DNA of 43,456 nt from CAYTTR01 sp964440805 (GCA_964440805.1 CAYTTR010000024.1:1-43456), one strand, 5' to 3'. Positions 1-7,407 are shown, counted from the first letter of the stretch. The notes: a model not told the origin generated them from the sequence alone. Program-made: numbers and translations.

Positions 1-19
1 TACGCCATGATAAAACCTC

Positions 20-84
20 TTAACTCATAGATAGTATTTGTGATATAAAAAGTATGGGCCTTCTTTATGAATAGTTCAGGTTAA
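20..84 (+). promoter_or_regulatory. Promoter and leader cassette, copy 1 (upstream of the structured RNA)
   Basis: A -35-like TTAACT (20-25) lies 18 bases before an extended -10, TGA-TATAAA (41-49). It is followed by a leader ending in TTCAGGTTAA (75-84). The same arrangement, with the same 18-base spacer and a similar leader, occurs before pyrR (2739-2804) and before the ABC operon (35021-35084). Here no protein gene follows; a structured RNA does. The promoter reading is an inference from box similarity and from the three-fold recurrence. Confidence 0.6.
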
Positions 85-411
85 TAGTAGAGCATCAGGT
101 AATGCCCGCAGCGCCATTGAGGTGCTGGCCTTCTCGAACCACGATTCGAGGGAATCCGACTTTGTCGGACGGCGAGTATGTATTGAGCACGCTACAGATT
201 AGATGGGTAAGATACTTACAAACACAGTATAAGGTGATTTTTATTGAACAACGGTGCGGAGTTATGCAGCCGCCGAGAAGAGCGGTGAGAGAATGGCGAA
301 AAAAGCGCCGAAGTAAAGCGGAGGGTATACCTGATGCTCTTATCTTTATAAGTTTTGTTTAGTTTGTCTTGGTTACAAGATTTATAGTGCAATTGTAAGA
401 AATTGCTTTTT
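56..411 (+). ncRNA. Putative structured non-coding RNA with a 13-bp closing stem
   Basis: Bases 89-101 and 328-340 are perfectly complementary over 13 bp and enclose a set of local hairpins. These are 109-115 with 121-127, 133-138 with 145-150 (CTCGAA/TTCGAG), 155-160 with 164-169 (TCCGAC/GTCGGA, 3-base loop), 207-211 with 215-219 (GTAAG/CTTAC), 256-259 with 270-273, and 295-298 with 306-309. A promoter lies upstream and an intrinsic terminator at 389-411, so a transcript of about 355 bases is plausible. The only ORF (102-362) would translate across all these stems and resembles no family I know. It is not a recognisable tmRNA, RNase P, SRP or 6S RNA. The overall form (long closing stem, many hairpins, roughly 250-base core) recalls the HEARO / omega-RNA class associated with IscB and IsrB, but no nuclease gene is adjacent. 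The class is a guess; the structure is seen directly. Confidence 0.7.
389..411 (+). terminator. Intrinsic terminator of the upstream RNA
   Basis: GCAATT (389-394), a 6-base loop and AATTGC (401-406) are followed directly by TTTTT (407-411). The T-run lies on the plus side, so it would end the plus-strand RNA and not mazG, whose stop codon begins at 416 on the minus strand. Confidence 0.65.
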
Positions 412-413
412 AA

Positions 414-1202
414 TCAATCGACTTTTTCTTTAGCTTCATTCCAAAGAGCATCCAATTGGTTTAGGTCAGTATCTTCCGGTCTTTTCCCTTCCTTTCTCAA
501 CTGCTCTTCCATATAAGCAAATCTCCGGATGAATTTTTGATTTGCCCTCAATAAGGCAAGTTCCGGATTGCAGCCAAGATGACGGAAAAGATTGGCTAAG
601 GCAAAAAGAAGGTCTCCCGCCTCTTCCATTATATCGGCCGATTTTTTCTGAGCCATAGCCTGTTCAAGCTCTTCCATTTCTTCCTTTATTTTATTAAAAA
701 CATCATTTGAGTTCTCCCAGTCGAATCCGACTGAGGCACATTTGCGGCCAATTTCATAGGCAGAGTGAAGAGCAGGAGAAGTCTTGGGAATGCCGTTTAG
801 AATTGATTTCTCTTTTTTGCTTGCATTCTTTATTCTTTGCCATTCTTTTGTAACCTCAGAGGAACGCGTAATTTCTTTGTTTCCAAAAACATGAGGGTGT
901 CTTTCCACCATCTTTCTGTTAATTCTGTCAAGCACTGAGGAAATGGTAAACTCTCCATTTTCTTTAAAAATTTGAGCTAAAAAGACAACTTCCATTAAAA
1001 CATCCCCTAATTCTTCGGTTAGAGAATCAGTGTCACCAGAAAGCAAAGCTTCAATTGCCTCGTAAACTTCTTCCAAAAAGTAGTTCCGTAGAGTTTTCTC
1101 ATCCTGTTCCCTATCCCAGGGACAGCCTTTTTCGCTTCTGAGTTTCTCCATTATGCACACCAGGCGTGAGAATTTCCGTCCAGCTCTTTTGGCTTCATCC
1201 AT
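414..1202 (-). CDS. mazG: Nucleoside triphosphate pyrophosphohydrolase MazG
   Basis: MazG hydrolyses (d)NTPs to the monophosphate and pyrophosphate in the cytoplasm, which cleans the nucleotide pool. The 262-residue product has the usual length and both tandem MazG domains. The first has the metal-binding pair EEVYE (44-48) and EELGD (63-67). The second has EEMEELE and, further on, EEAGDLLF. The family's HPHVFG segment lies between them. The ATG at 1202 is preceded by a GGGAA ribosome site on the minus strand. The gene is transcribed away from the DUF1844 gene, and the intergenic space carries an inverted repeat (1233-1257). Identification rests on motifs and length and is firm. Confidence 0.95.
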   Translation of the reverse strand: MDEAKRAGRKFSRLVCIMEKLRSEKGCPWDREQDEKTLRNYFLEEVYEAIEALLSGDTDSLTEELGDVLMEVVFLAQIFKENGEFTISSVLDRINRKMVERHPHVFGNKEITRSSEVTKEWQRIKNASKKEKSILNGIPKTSPALHSAYEIGRKCASVGFDWENSNDVFNKIKEEMEELEQAMAQKKSADIMEEAGDLLFALANLFRHLGCNPELALLRANQKFIRRFAYMEEQLRKEGKRPEDTDLNQLDALWNEAKEKVD

Positions 1203-1232
1203 AAATGACTTCCCTTGAATTCTAAAAGTTAT

Positions 1233-1257
1233 TTTTGTAATATTTCATTTTACAAAA
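1233..1257. promoter_or_regulatory. 8-bp inverted repeat between divergent genes
   Basis: TTTTGTAA (1233-1240) and TTACAAAA (1250-1257) form a perfect inverted repeat with a 9-base centre. It sits between the start of mazG and a plausible -10 (TATACT, 1261-1266) for the DUF1844 gene. Its position and symmetry fit an operator, but no regulator can be named. Confidence 0.35.
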
Positions 1258-1309
1258 TACTATACTAAAATTTTCCTAAAGATTGAATTCCCTCCCCCGA
1301 GGATAAAAA

Positions 1310-1627
1310 ATGAAAGACGATAAAGATAAAAACAACAAACAAAAACATAGACAAACAAACAAAGAGTCTCTTCCCCCCCTTGATTTCAGCACCTTGGTGT
1401 TTCCTCTTTACACTCAAGCCTTGATCAGCCTGGGCCAAATGACTGATCCTGAAAAAAACAAAGTCCAAGAAAACCTCGAGATGGCCAAAAGATTTATCGA
1501 TCTTCTTGATTTGTTGAAAAAAAAGACAGAGGAAAACCTGACAGCCGAAGAAGAAAAATTTCTCTCCTCCTGTCTCCATCAATTAAAGATGATTTATATG
1601 GAAAAGGTAAAAGCTATCAATTTGTGA
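1310..1627 (+). CDS. DUF1844 domain protein
   Basis: This 105-residue protein has a charged, lysine-rich leader of about 20 residues followed by the DUF1844 pattern. The pattern includes FSTLVFPLYTQALISLGQM, a middle helix with AKRFIDLLDLLKKKTEENLT, and a closing EEEKFLSSCLHQLKMIY. The function of the family is not known; it is common as a small cytoplasmic protein in Acidobacteria, Deltaproteobacteria and relatives. The ATG at 1310 follows a CGAGGA ribosome site by about 6 bases. ribF starts only 7 bases after the stop, so the two are probably co-transcribed. The overlapping minus-strand frame at 1265-1582 is a shadow. Confidence 0.85.
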   Translation: MKDDKDKNNKQKHRQTNKESLPPLDFSTLVFPLYTQALISLGQMTDPEKNKVQENLEMAKRFIDLLDLLKKKTEENLTAEEEKFLSSCLHQLKMIYMEKVKAINL

Positions 1628-1634
1628 AAATTGT

Positions 1635-2561
1635 ATGGAATTGAAAGTACTCCCGTTTGATAGTTGTCCCCGGGTTGAAAATGAAACAGCCCTGGGAATC
1701 GGAATATTTGACGGCGTTCATCTCGGTCACCAAAAAATAATCCAGGCCATTAAGCAAGAGGCTTTTAGGAGAAATCTATCTTCGGCCATTCTTACATTCC
1801 ATCCCCATCCTGATCAATTCTTTGGTCAGCATCAGATTCATCTAATCCAGACCTTGAAACAGAGAAAAGAAACTATCGGCAGATTAAGCATAGAAAATGT
1901 AATAGTCCTGAATTTTGATAAATCCTTTGCTACTCTTTCGGGCCAGGATTTTGTCCGCCTTATCCTGTTGGAGAAGCTTAGAACAAAGATAATTGTGGTG
2001 GGAGACAATTTCAGGTTCGGTAAAAACAGAGAAGGCAATACAGCCACTCTCCAGCTCCTGGGAAAACCTTGGGGATTCAAAGTCATCACCATTCCTTCTG
2101 TTAAATTGAACAATCATCTGGTAAGCAGCAGTAAAATAAGAGAACTGCTTATTGAAGGAAACATTCAGGAAGCCAACCGTTTTCTTGGTCGCCCTTATCA
2201 GATTGAAGGCAGGGTTATTACAGGAAGTTCAAGAGGAAAGTCGATAGGATATCCAACAGCCAATCTGGCTACAAAGAATCATCTTTTCCTCAGGGGAGTT
2301 TTCGTCTCGGAAGTAAGCCTGAATAATTCTCGATTTCCCGCCTTGACCAATATCGGACACTGTCCTACCTTCGAAGGTAAAAGCTTCCGGGTAGAATGTC
2401 ACATTATAAACTATAAGGGGGATCTCTATGGAAAAGAAATGAAAATTGATTTTCTCAAAAAAATTAGGGATGAAAGTAAATTTAATTCTCCTCAGGCCCT
2501 GGCTTTACAGATTAAAAAAGACATAGAAGAAGCAAAGAAGTATTTTTTTGAGATTTCTTGA
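1635..2561 (+). CDS. ribF: Bifunctional riboflavin kinase / FAD synthetase
   Basis: The enzyme phosphorylates riboflavin to FMN and adenylates FMN to FAD. Its 308 residues have the usual two-domain order. The N-terminal nucleotidyltransferase has GIFDGVHLGHQ (about residues 23-33) and a later SSSKIRELL segment. The C-terminal flavokinase has GRVITGSSRGKSIGYPTAN, then GVFVSEV and a TNIGHCPTF strand. No good ribosome site precedes the ATG, which fits coupling to the gene 7 bases upstream. Supply of FAD is relevant to the flavin-rich redox operon of this window, though that link is only inferred. Confidence 0.95.
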   Translation: MELKVLPFDSCPRVENETALGIGIFDGVHLGHQKIIQAIKQEAFRRNLSSAILTFHPHPDQFFGQHQIHLIQTLKQRKETIGRLSIENVIVLNFDKSFATLSGQDFVRLILLEKLRTKIIVVGDNFRFGKNREGNTATLQLLGKPWGFKVITIPSVKLNNHLVSSSKIRELLIEGNIQEANRFLGRPYQIEGRVITGSSRGKSIGYPTANLATKNHLFLRGVFVSEVSLNNSRFPALTNIGHCPTFEGKSFRVECHIINYKGDLYGKEMKIDFLKKIRDESKFNSPQALALQIKKDIEEAKKYFFEIS

Positions 2562-2738
2562 CATTTTAAGCAATATGAGGCATTTTTTCTAAAAGTGATA
2601 AGCTTTCCCGATAAGAAACATAATTTACCTGAATTATTCATAAATTTATCCAAAGGGCAAAAAAGGCCTATTATAGATAAAATATGGAGAAAGATTTTCA
2701 TAAAATTACTTCATTTGCTTACGCCAGAAAAATTTCTC

Positions 2739-2804
2739 TTAAGCCATTAATAGTTTTTGTTGTATTATAAGGAGCGGTCTTTTTCCATGAATAATACAGG
2801 TTAA
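2739..2804 (+). promoter_or_regulatory. Promoter and leader cassette, copy 2 (upstream of pyrR)
   Basis: TTAAGC (2739-2744) and TATTAT (2763-2768) are separated by 18 bases, followed by a leader ending in ACAGGTTAA (2796-2804) just before the AAAAGGAG ribosome site of pyrR. By eye, about three quarters of the positions match copy 3 upstream of the ABC operon. The untranslated leader is only about 40 bases, too short for a classical PyrR antiterminator/terminator pair. Confidence 0.6.
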
Positions 2805-2816
2805 AAGGAGTTGGTT

Positions 2817-3371
2817 ATGGAACAGAAAATTAAAGCCAGAGTCATGGATGCCCGAAAAATTAAACGGGCTCTCGACCGCATAACCACTGAAATAGTGGAA
2901 AAAAACAGGGATTTGAAAAACCTGGTGATTATAGGCATCAGGACCCGGGGCATTTATCTGGGCAAAAGAATTTCCAAACTGATTCAAGAAGCAGAAAAAA
3001 TTAAAATGCCAGTCGGAGTTCTGGATATTACTCTCTATCGTGACGATTTTTCCGAGCTTGAAGCTCAGCATATGGTTAAAAAGACGGAAATCGATTTTTC
3101 CATCACGGATAAAGATGTTCTCCTTGTAGATGATGTTCTCTTTACCGGGCGCACCATTCGGGCTGCCATGGACAGCTTGATTGACCTCGGCCGGCCGAAA
3201 ACCATCCAGCTCCTGATTCTGATTGACCGCGGCCACCGGGAACTGCCCATCAGGGCTGATTATGTGGGAAAATTCCTTCCCACCTCAAAACGGGAAATGG
3301 TTCAGGTCTGCCTTAAAGAAATCGACGGTAAAGACGAAGTCATGATTACTGAACCGGCGGAACTTGAGTAG
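2817..3371 (+). CDS. pyrR: Bifunctional pyr operon regulator / uracil phosphoribosyltransferase PyrR
   Basis: PyrR binds pyr mRNA in response to UMP and usually retains weak uracil phosphoribosyltransferase activity. The 184-residue product has the family's PRPP-binding loop, DVLLVDDVLFTGRT (about 100-113), preceded by GIRTRG and LDITLYRDD. A TTG at 2811 touches the AAAAGGAG ribosome site, whereas the ATG at 2817 lies 6 bases from it, so the ATG is the better start. The gene heads pyrR-pyrB-pyrC, the standard place for this regulator. No attenuator structure is visible in the short leader, so control may be at translation or by another route. Confidence 0.94.
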   Translation: MEQKIKARVMDARKIKRALDRITTEIVEKNRDLKNLVIIGIRTRGIYLGKRISKLIQEAEKIKMPVGVLDITLYRDDFSELEAQHMVKKTEIDFSITDKDVLLVDDVLFTGRTIRAAMDSLIDLGRPKTIQLLILIDRGHRELPIRADYVGKFLPTSKREMVQVCLKEIDGKDEVMITEPAELE

Positions 3372-3382
3372 GAGCAACCAAG

Positions 3383-4321
3383 GTGGCCTTCAAACATGAA
3401 CATCTACTTGGGATTGAAGAGCTTTCCCCATCAGATATCCTGACCATTCTGGAAACAGCGGATTCATTCCTGGAAGTATCAAAAAGAGAAATCAAAAAAG
3501 TTCCAATCCTCAGAGGGAAAACCATTGTCAATCTTTTCTTTGAGCCAAGCACCCGGACTCGAAGTTCTTTTGAACTTGCCTCTAAACGTCTCAGTGCTGA
3601 TCTCCTTAATTTCAGCCGGGTGAGCAGCAGTGTGGTCAAAGGCGAAACCCTGAAGGATACGGTTCTTAACTTAGAAGCCATGAATATTGATGCCCTTATT
3701 ATAAGGCATTGGGCAGAAGGAGCTTCTCACTTTGTCAGTTCTTTCTGCCGTTCTCATGTCATCAATGCCGGAGACGGCACTCACGAACATCCAACCCAGG
3801 CTCTTCTGGATGCCTTCACCATAAGACAGGAAAAAAAGTCTTTCCAAAACCTGAAAGTGGTCATCGTTGGAGATATCCTGCATAGCCGAGTTGCCCGTTC
3901 GAACATTCTTCTTCTGACTAAATTAGGAGCCAAGGTGGTTTGTGTCGGACCTCCTCCTCTCCTTCCCCCTGAATTCAACTCCCTTGGGATATCTGTTGAG
4001 TTCAACTTGGACCGGGCTTTAAAGGATGCCGATGTGGTCATGATGCTCAGAATCCAGCTCGAACGCCAGCAAAAAAATTTCTTCCCCTCTATAAGAGAAT
4101 ACATTTCTTTGTATGGCCTGACTCCCTGGAGATTTCAGCAGGCAAAAAAGGATGCTATCATCATGCATCCCGGACCCATAAACAGAGGAGTGGAATTGTC
4201 AGCCGACCTGGTTAATTCGGCCAGATCAGTTATCCTCAAGCAAGTGGAAAACGGAGTGGCTGTCCGCATGGCTGTCCTTTATCTTCTGTTAGGAGGAAAA
4301 GAACGTGAAGCTTCTGATTAA
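3383..4321 (+). CDS. pyrB: Aspartate carbamoyltransferase catalytic subunit
   Basis: It joins carbamoyl phosphate to aspartate, the committed step of pyrimidine synthesis. The 312-residue chain has the carbamoyl-phosphate motif STRTR (56-60) within FFEPSTRTRSSFE, the HPTQALLDAFTI segment of the domain interface and the late MHPGPINRGVEL. The start is a GTG placed 8 bases after GGAG (3371-3374), just beyond the pyrR stop. pyrC overlaps its 3' end by 17 bases. No regulatory chain (PyrI) follows, as is usual for pyrR-linked PyrB. Confidence 0.95.
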   Translation: MAFKHEHLLGIEELSPSDILTILETADSFLEVSKREIKKVPILRGKTIVNLFFEPSTRTRSSFELASKRLSADLLNFSRVSSSVVKGETLKDTVLNLEAMNIDALIIRHWAEGASHFVSSFCRSHVINAGDGTHEHPTQALLDAFTIRQEKKSFQNLKVVIVGDILHSRVARSNILLLTKLGAKVVCVGPPPLLPPEFNSLGISVEFNLDRALKDADVVMMLRIQLERQQKNFFPSIREYISLYGLTPWRFQQAKKDAIIMHPGPINRGVELSADLVNSARSVILKQVENGVAVRMAVLYLLLGGKEREASD

Positions 4322-5594
4322 AAATGGAAGAGTGATCGATCCTGTAAATAAAATCGACGATACATTGGACATCCTCGTCGAAAAAGGAAAAATTATTGAT
4401 ATAAAATCCCGGATAGATCTAAAAGGTATCAATACTGTTGATGCTACCCGGCTGGTAGTTGTTCCTGGCTTTATAGACATGCACGTTCATTTGAGAGAAC
4501 CGGGACAGGAACACAAGGAAACCATTTTAACAGGAACCCTGGCAGCTGCCAGGGGAGGATTCACCTCGTTAGCTTGTATGCCTAACACATCCCCAGTCAA
4601 TGACAACGGTGGAATAACTGAATATATCATAGGCCAGGCTGAAAAAGCAGCCGGAGTAAATGTTTTTCCTGTAGCAGCAATTACCCTGGGGCTCAGGGGA
4701 AGCCAGTTGTCCGACATGGCTGATCTCAGGAATGCAGGAGCTGTTGCCTTCTCAGACAATGGCAAACCGGTTTTTGACAGCCTTATCATGAGGCGCGCTC
4801 TCGAATATAGCAGGCTTTTAGAAGTGCCTGTTATCGACCATTGTGAAGATTTTTCTCTCAGTGCTGATGGAGTTATGAATGAGAGCAAGTGGTCTATTCG
4901 TTTCGGACTACAGGGAATTCCAGCAGCGGCTGAAGAAATCATGGTCTTCCGGGATATAATTCTGGCAGAAAAAAGCGGAGCCAGAATCCACATAGCTCAT
5001 GTCAGCACCAAAGGAAGCGTTGAGCTTATCCGGCAGGCCAAAAAAAGAAAGATTGCAGTTACCGCTGAAGTAACTCCTCACCACCTTCTCCTAACCGACC
5101 AGATGCTCTTCAACTATTCAACCAATCTCAAGGTCAACCCTCCCCTCAGAGGAGAAGATGACAGAAAAGCCCTTATCCAGGCTTTACAGGACGGAACAAT
5201 AGATGCCCTAGCCACTGATCATGCTCCCCATACACCGGATGAAAAAGAGGTGGAGTTCAACCAGGCACCTTTTGGTATCATCGGACTGGAATCAGCCGTG
5301 CCTGTTCTCCTGGATAAACTTGTTCATAAAAATATTATTTCCCTTGAAAGATTAGTTGAACTTCTCTCTTCTACACCAGCCCGCATACTCGGCTTAGAAT
5401 CCAAAGGCCGGCTGACTAAAGGTGCGGATGCTGACTTAACCTTGCTCAACCTACAGAAAGAATCTGTTATTGACGTCAATACTTTTCTTTCAAAAAGTCG
5501 TAACTGTCCCTTTAATAGATGGAAACTAAAGGGGATGCCAGTAATGACCATTGTAGGAGGGAAGATTATTTACAGAATAAAAAAAAACAGGTAA
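4305..5594 (+). CDS. pyrC: Dihydroorotase, type I
   Basis: This zinc enzyme cyclises carbamoyl aspartate to dihydroorotate. The 429-residue amidohydrolase has the first metal motif DMHVHLREPG (about 58-67), NPPLRGEDD and DALATDHAPHTPDEK near residues 290-315, matching the PyrC class I pattern. The GTG start overlaps the end of pyrB and follows AGGAGG (4291-4296) by 8 bases, so translation is coupled. It is the last pyrimidine gene here; carAB, pyrD, pyrE and pyrF are not in the window. Confidence 0.95.
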   Translation: MKLLIKNGRVIDPVNKIDDTLDILVEKGKIIDIKSRIDLKGINTVDATRLVVVPGFIDMHVHLREPGQEHKETILTGTLAAARGGFTSLACMPNTSPVNDNGGITEYIIGQAEKAAGVNVFPVAAITLGLRGSQLSDMADLRNAGAVAFSDNGKPVFDSLIMRRALEYSRLLEVPVIDHCEDFSLSADGVMNESKWSIRFGLQGIPAAAEEIMVFRDIILAEKSGARIHIAHVSTKGSVELIRQAKKRKIAVTAEVTPHHLLLTDQMLFNYSTNLKVNPPLRGEDDRKALIQALQDGTIDALATDHAPHTPDEKEVEFNQAPFGIIGLESAVPVLLDKLVHKNIISLERLVELLSSTPARILGLESKGRLTKGADADLTLLNLQKESVIDVNTFLSKSRNCPFNRWKLKGMPVMTIVGGKIIYRIKKNR

Positions 5595-5622
5595 AAATAA
5601 TGGAATCCCTCCTTTACTTGCC

Positions 5623-6375
5623 ATGAACATTGAAAAAAAAATTCTCAGGCAGGAAAAAACGATAGGCTACTCATTTAAAAAACGAAACCTCCTTCAAACT
5701 GCTTTGACTCACAGTTCCTATGCTTATGAGCATCAGAACAAAAACATTCAAGATAATGAAGTCCTTGAATTCCTGGGAGATTCTATTCTTGGCCTGATTA
5801 TCGCCAGATATCTTTATGACCATTATCCTCATCTTGATGAAGGCGATTTGTCAAAATTAAAATCCGCTGCTGCCAGCACCAACGCTCTTTGTTCCTTTGC
5901 CCAGAATATTCATCTTGACAAAAAAATTCTCCTTGGCAAAGGAGAACAACAGAGTGACGGACACAAGAAAAAAACCATATTGGCAGGTGCTTTCGAAGCT
6001 CTGGTGGCCGCTATATATCTTGATGGAGGGATAGAAAAAGCTACCGAGTTCACCATTCCCCATCTAAAAAAATTATTCAAAAAACTTCATGTGGAAAAGT
6101 TTTCTGTAGAGAATTACAAATCTGCCCTCCAGGAATACTTCCAAAGAGATAATTTGCCTTCTCCGGCTTACAAAACCATCAACTCTAAGGGGCCGGAACA
6201 CAAGAAAAGCTTTACCGTCGAAGTTTCCCTTGGAGATAAAATCCTGGCCAGAGCCCGGGGTTCGTCAAAAAAAGAAGCGGAACAGAAAGCTGCCCAAAAA
6301 GCTCTAAAAAAAATACTCGGCAACAAAATAAAAACATTAACAGAAGATATTTTTATCATAAAGAGAAAACAATGA
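5623..6375 (+). CDS. rnc: Ribonuclease III
   Basis: RNase III cuts double-stranded RNA in rRNA and mRNA processing. The 250-residue protein has an N-terminal nuclease domain with the signature NEVLEFLGDS (45-54) and a C-terminal double-stranded RNA-binding domain (about 165-230) with the KKEAEQKAAQKAL helix. One residue is odd. The second metal-site segment reads ILAGAFEAL, with Gly122 (codon GGT, 5986-5988) where the family normally has Asp (E. coli Asp114), while Glu125 is kept. A single base change explains it. No ribosome site is evident before the ATG. The stop overlaps the next gene by 4 bases. Confidence 0.92.
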   Translation: MNIEKKILRQEKTIGYSFKKRNLLQTALTHSSYAYEHQNKNIQDNEVLEFLGDSILGLIIARYLYDHYPHLDEGDLSKLKSAAASTNALCSFAQNIHLDKKILLGKGEQQSDGHKKKTILAGAFEALVAAIYLDGGIEKATEFTIPHLKKLFKKLHVEKFSVENYKSALQEYFQRDNLPSPAYKTINSKGPEHKKSFTVEVSLGDKILARARGSSKKEAEQKAAQKALKKILGNKIKTLTEDIFIIKRKQ

Positions 6376-6710
6376 TTGACAGTTATTCCTTCGGCCGGAT
6401 GAAAGTAGCTGGAAAAATCTATACTAAAGATCTCATTATCTATCCCCACTGCGTTTTTTCACCCTGGTGGCGCCAATCTGGTCATAATCTTTGCCTGAAA
6501 GATATTGCTGATGTTCTTTCCATTGAACCCCAGACTCTGGTTATAGGAACAGGAGCTTTTGGTGCTATGAAAGTGGAAGACGAAGTCAAAGAGACTTTAA
6601 CGGAAAAGGGTATTAATCTGGTCATCGACAAAACAGGAAAGGCAGTTGCTAAGTTTAATACTCTCTGCCAGCAGGAAAACGTAGTTGGTGCTTTTCATCT
6701 GACCTGCTGA
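6372..6710 (+). CDS. Mth938-like domain (DUF498) protein
   Basis: This is a compact 112-residue cytoplasmic protein of the Mth938/NDUFAF3 fold. It shows the typical order: IDSYSFGRMKVAGKIYTKDLIIYP, then a WWRQSGHNL stretch, TLVIGTGAFGAM and a closing KAVAKFNTLCQQENVVGAFHLTC. In eukaryotes the relative NDUFAF3 helps assemble complex I; the bacterial role is unknown. The ATG overlaps the rnc stop (ATGA), so the two are translationally coupled. A possible single end of the palindromic repeat family lies directly after its stop. Confidence 0.8.
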   Translation: MIDSYSFGRMKVAGKIYTKDLIIYPHCVFSPWWRQSGHNLCLKDIADVLSIEPQTLVIGTGAFGAMKVEDEVKETLTEKGINLVIDKTGKAVAKFNTLCQQENVVGAFHLTC

Positions 6711-6713
6711 AAG

Positions 6714-6729
6714 AATTTTTGGGGAACTC
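6714..6729. repeat. Possible solo terminus of the palindromic element family
   Basis: AATTTTTGGGGAACTC closely resembles the right end of the elements at 10052-10343 and 32397-32662 (AAAATTTGGGGGAACTCC). No partner end or internal part lies nearby. It could be chance in AT-rich DNA. Confidence 0.3.
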
Positions 6730-6744
6730 ATTATAAAAACAAGT

Positions 6745-6775
6745 TTGACAGAAGCTCTTTTCTATATGTTATTAT
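6745..6775 (+). promoter_or_regulatory. Promoter of the cysteine-rich protein gene
   Basis: A perfect TTGACA (6745-6750) is followed, at a long spacing of 19 bases, by an extended -10 TGT-TATTAT (6767-6775). Transcription would begin about 6782, leaving about 5 bases before the ATG at 6787, so the mRNA may be almost leaderless. Confidence 0.5.
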
Positions 6776-6786
6776 AGGTCCTTATT

Positions 6787-7407
6787 ATGCCTAAGTGTGT
6801 TAACTGCCAGAAAAGAAAAGGAAAAAGAGAATGCCCTGCCCTAAAAGAACTTCTCTGCCAGCTTTGCTGTGGTCTTCTCAGAGAAAAAGAAATTAATTGT
6901 CCACCAGATTGCCCCCATCTTCAACAACATAAAGTTTATCAGAAAAGAAGAACATCGCTTAAAAATTCTTCAAATTCCATTCCGTTAGAAGAAGACATTT
7001 TCCAGGATGAAAAGCTGGCCTGGCTTGTTTATAATATAGAGAAAACAATCTTAACTTTTTCCAAAAACAATCAGGCTATTGAGGATCAGGATATTCACCG
7101 TGCCCTCCAATATGTCCAAGAAGAGATGGATGGAAAAGGCTCCATAATCCTTTCAGATCAACCAATTAAACCTATCCCCCCTCTCGGCAAAGAAATCCTT
7201 CAAGTAATTAACAACTGCCGCTACGAAAAAAAAATTATCCTGCCTGATTCTTACCAAACTTACAGAAAGGAGGATAAAGTCAAGGTTATTAGCTATATTC
7301 TGGCCACAGTCAAGCTTTTCGGCGGAGGAAAACATTATCTCAGACAGATGGAACAAAGAATTGCCGGGGCCGAACAAATCATCCAGAACCAAAAACTTTC
7401 CTTCTGA
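6787..7407 (+). CDS. Uncharacterised protein with an N-terminal eight-cysteine putative zinc module
   Basis: I do not recognise a named family. The first 45 residues hold cysteines at 4, 7, 16, 24, 27, 28, 38 and 42, several in Cys-x-x-Cys pairs (CVNC, CQLCC), with basic residues between them. This suggests one or two zinc sites. The other 160 residues look helical, polar and cytoplasmic, without membrane segments. No clear ribosome site precedes the ATG; the promoter is so close that initiation may be leaderless. It stands alone between the rnc cluster and the signalling pair, so context gives no function. The coding call is supported by length, composition and the ordered cysteines. Confidence 0.75.
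   Translation: MPKCVNCQKRKGKRECPALKELLCQLCCGLLREKEINCPPDCPHLQQHKVYQKRRTSLKNSSNSIPLEEDIFQDEKLAWLVYNIEKTILTFSKNNQAIEDQDIHRALQYVQEEMDGKGSIILSDQPIKPIPPLGKEILQVINNCRYEKKIILPDSYQTYRKEDKVKVISYILATVKLFGGGKHYLRQMEQRIAGAEQIIQNQKLSF

Noticed and set aside
102..362. An 86-residue reading frame near the start of the window
   Set aside because: It runs through all hairpins of the structured RNA, has no ribosome site and resembles no known protein, so I treat the region as RNA.
1265..1582. A 105-residue minus-strand frame rich in Phe
   Set aside because: It is the antisense of the DUF1844 gene, whose plus-strand pattern and ribosome site are clear.
2769..2816. A PyrR-dependent attenuator before pyrR
   Set aside because: The leader after the predicted start is about 40 bases, without a terminator hairpin or the PyrR-binding loop.
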